The notes beneath the pieces were generated by a model. The model was not told the origin of the DNA, did not search any database, and saw only the letters and a program-made list of their open reading frames with translations. DNA of 64,000 nucleotides from Verrucomicrobiota bacterium (GTDB lineage: Bacteria; Verrucomicrobiota; Kiritimatiellia; CAIQIC01; JAGNIJ01): positions 186,001 through 250,000 of the forward strand of contig JAKLGK010000006.1 of assembly GCA_022710725.1 (NCBI GenBank), read 5' to 3'. Position 1 is the stretch's first letter. Every line of letters starts with the position of its first letter. Made by a program: the position numbers and the translations under genes. Shown here in pieces: positions 62,605 through 64,000 of the stretch.

Positions 62605-64000
62605 GGCCTTCGCTTACCGCGGGCCGGGCTGTTTTCCCTCGCAGCATGCGCCAGGCCAGATCCCACACCTCCGCCGACTCCGGCAGCCGCAGGGCCAGCG
62701 TCAGGACGAAGTAGACGGCGACGGCCGCGGCCATCGCCGCGCAGAGCGCCAGGATTTCCCCCGGCAGCCCGGCGGGCAGGAGCGCGAGCAGGCGGCCGTG
62801 CGCCGCGGCGGCGCTGAACCCGCAGGCCGCGGCCGCGGCCGCGACGACGGCCAGGAACCCGAACCAGCCCGTGCTTCCCGGATGGACCAGACGGCGGAGA
62901 TAGATGAACAGCTGTGTCCCGTTGATGAAAGCGAGCGCCGCCGTGGTGGTCGCCAATCCCACATGGCCCCAGCCCAGGACCTTGACCATCAGGAGGTTCA
63001 GCGCCAGGTTCACGCCGATGCCCAGCAGGCTCACGCGCAGGGGGATGCGCGGGCGGTCCAGCGCGTAGAAGCACGGGGCCAGCACCTTGATCGCCGCGTA
63101 TCCCGTCAACCCGAACGCGTACGCCCGCAGCGCCAGCGCGGTGTTCGCGGTGTCCGCCGCGGAGAACCGGCCGTGCTGGTAGATGAGGCGGATGATCGGC
63201 TCGGCCAGCGCGAACAGCCCCACCGCCGCCGGCAGCGTCAGGAACACCGCCAGGCGCAGCGAGGAGGTCACGGTCGACCCGAACGCCGCGAGGTCGGACC
63301 GCGCGTGGTGGCGCGCCACGGCGGGCAGCGTGACCGTGGCGATGGCCACGCCGAAGACGCCGATCGGGAACTGCATCAGCCGGAATGCGCAGTTCAGCCA
63401 CGACCGCGCCCCGTCGATCTCCGAGGCGAACATGCCGTTGACCAGCACGTTCACCTGCACCGCCGCGCCGGCGATCACGCTCGGCCACATCAGCCGCCAG
63501 ACGATCCGCAGCTTGTCGTCGCGGAAATTCACGCGCCAGCGGAACCGGTAGCCCAGCCGCCACAGGGCGGGCACCTGGACCGCCATCTGCGCCACGCCGC
63601 CCAGCAGCACGCCCAGGCTGACGCCCCACAAGGCCCGCTCGCCGAACTGCGGATGCCGCCAGTCCGGCTGGGGATCGAAGAGATAGGCGAGGCCGACGCC
63701 GAGGACGATGGAGACGATGTTGAAAACCGTGGAGGCCGACGCGGGCAGGCCGAAGATGTGCCGCGCGTTCAGCGCGCCCATGATCACCGCGGCGATCGAC
63801 ACGAAGAGGATGAACGGAAACAGCACGCGCGTGAGCTGCACCGTCAGCTCGAACTTGCCCGGGACCTGGTGGAACCCGAAGTTGGTCACGTGCACCAGCA
63901 GGGGGCTGGCCGCGATGCCGAGGATGCACACGCCGCCGAGGATCAGGATCACCGACGACAGCAGCAGGCTCAACAGGCCCCAGGCGGACTCGTCGCCCTC
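62588..64000 (-). CDS. murJ: MurJ lipid II flippase (5' end outside the window)
   Basis: At least 471 codons of a MurJ/MviN protein are visible; the start lies beyond 64000. FELTVQLTRVLFPFILFVSIAAVIMGALNA, FGVAIATVTLPAVARHHARSD, LIYQHGRFSAADTANTALALRAYAFGLTGYAAIKVLAPCFYAL and ALDRPRIPLRVSLLGIGVNLALNLL are family signatures. It flips lipid II across the inner membrane for peptidoglycan synthesis. The C-terminus is complete and overlaps the convergent acyltransferase gene by 17 bp. Confidence 0.95.
   Translation of the reverse strand, partial: EGDESAWGLLSLLLSSVILILGGVCILGIAASPLLVHVTNFGFHQVPGKFELTVQLTRVLFPFILFVSIAAVIMGALNARHIFGLPASASTVFNIVSIVLGVGLAYLFDPQPDWRHPQFGERALWGVSLGVLLGGVAQMAVQVPALWRLGYRFRWRVNFRDDKLRIVWRLMWPSVIAGAAVQVNVLVNGMFASEIDGARSWLNCAFRLMQFPIGVFGVAIATVTLPAVARHHARSDLAAFGSTVTSSLRLAVFLTLPAAVGLFALAEPIIRLIYQHGRFSAADTANTALALRAYAFGLTGYAAIKVLAPCFYALDRPRIPLRVSLLGIGVNLALNLLMVKVLGWGHVGLATTTAALAFINGTQLFIYLRRLVHPGSTGWFGFLAVVAAAAAACGFSAAAAHGRLLALLPAGLPGEILALCAAMAAAVAVYFVLTLALRLPESAEVWDLAWRMLRGKTARPAVSEGPTKNP

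Overview
The window is GC-rich bacterial chromosome from a Gram-negative organism: TonB/ExbBD, a TonB-dependent receptor, an omptin-type barrel, MipA/OmpV and an LpxL-type acyltransferase all imply an outer membrane. An SHD1 domain on the GH13 amylase, a calcium-repeat tail on the GH31 enzyme, a complete moxR-bat operon and the repeat types point to the PVC superphylum, probably an uncultured Verrucomicrobiota/Kiritimatiellota-like lineage. That placement is inference; there is no rRNA gene here. Nearly all DNA is coding, with many 1-4 bp gene overlaps. No prophage, IS transposase or CRISPR array is visible.

Layout. 1-4 kb: a GT39-type membrane glycosyltransferase cut by the window edge, an omptin-like outer-membrane protease, a lipidated acetolactate decarboxylase and a STAS protein. 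4-9.6 kb: a TonB uptake cassette (receptor, SAM methyltransferase, multi-TM protein, ExbB, ExbD, TonB). 9.8-16 kb: exported alpha-glucan hydrolases (GH13 and GH31) around a small NTPase. 16-25 kb: a DUF2141-MipA fusion, tRNA-Arg, an SGNH hydrolase, then a minus-strand operon of Sua5, an MFS carrier and a polyamine trio (agmatinase, DHS-like homospermidine synthase, ornithine/lysine decarboxylase); alanine racemase diverges from it. 25-34 kb: the moxR-DUF58-batABCDE aerotolerance-type operon. 34-36 kb: trmL, a tandemly duplicated GIY-YIG gene and tRNA-Ala. 36-39 kb: thiDE and a CytX-like transporter behind a TPP riboswitch. 39-46 kb: iron-type alcohol dehydrogenase, fmt, a CPA2 antiporter, an acyl-CoA ligase and a PtsN-like EIIA. 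46-53 kb: a complete F-type ATP synthase operon (atpIBEFHAGDC). 53-57 kb: a cytidylate-kinase-like protein, a second CPA2 antiporter, uppP and a DUF502 protein. 57-61.4 kb: a four-gene membrane cluster of unknown role. 61.6-64 kb: an LpxL-type acyltransferase and a truncated murJ.

Together the genes suggest a polysaccharide-degrading heterotroph that takes up starch-type glucans and a TonB-dependent substrate, makes homospermidine-type polyamines, salvages thiamine pyrimidine and couples ATP synthesis to protons. The most unusual parts are the omptin homologue, the TonB cassette of unknown substrate, the TctA/YdjM/zinc-ribbon-OB cluster at 57-61.4 kb, the GIY-YIG duplication beside tRNA-Ala, and several long intergenic dyads.
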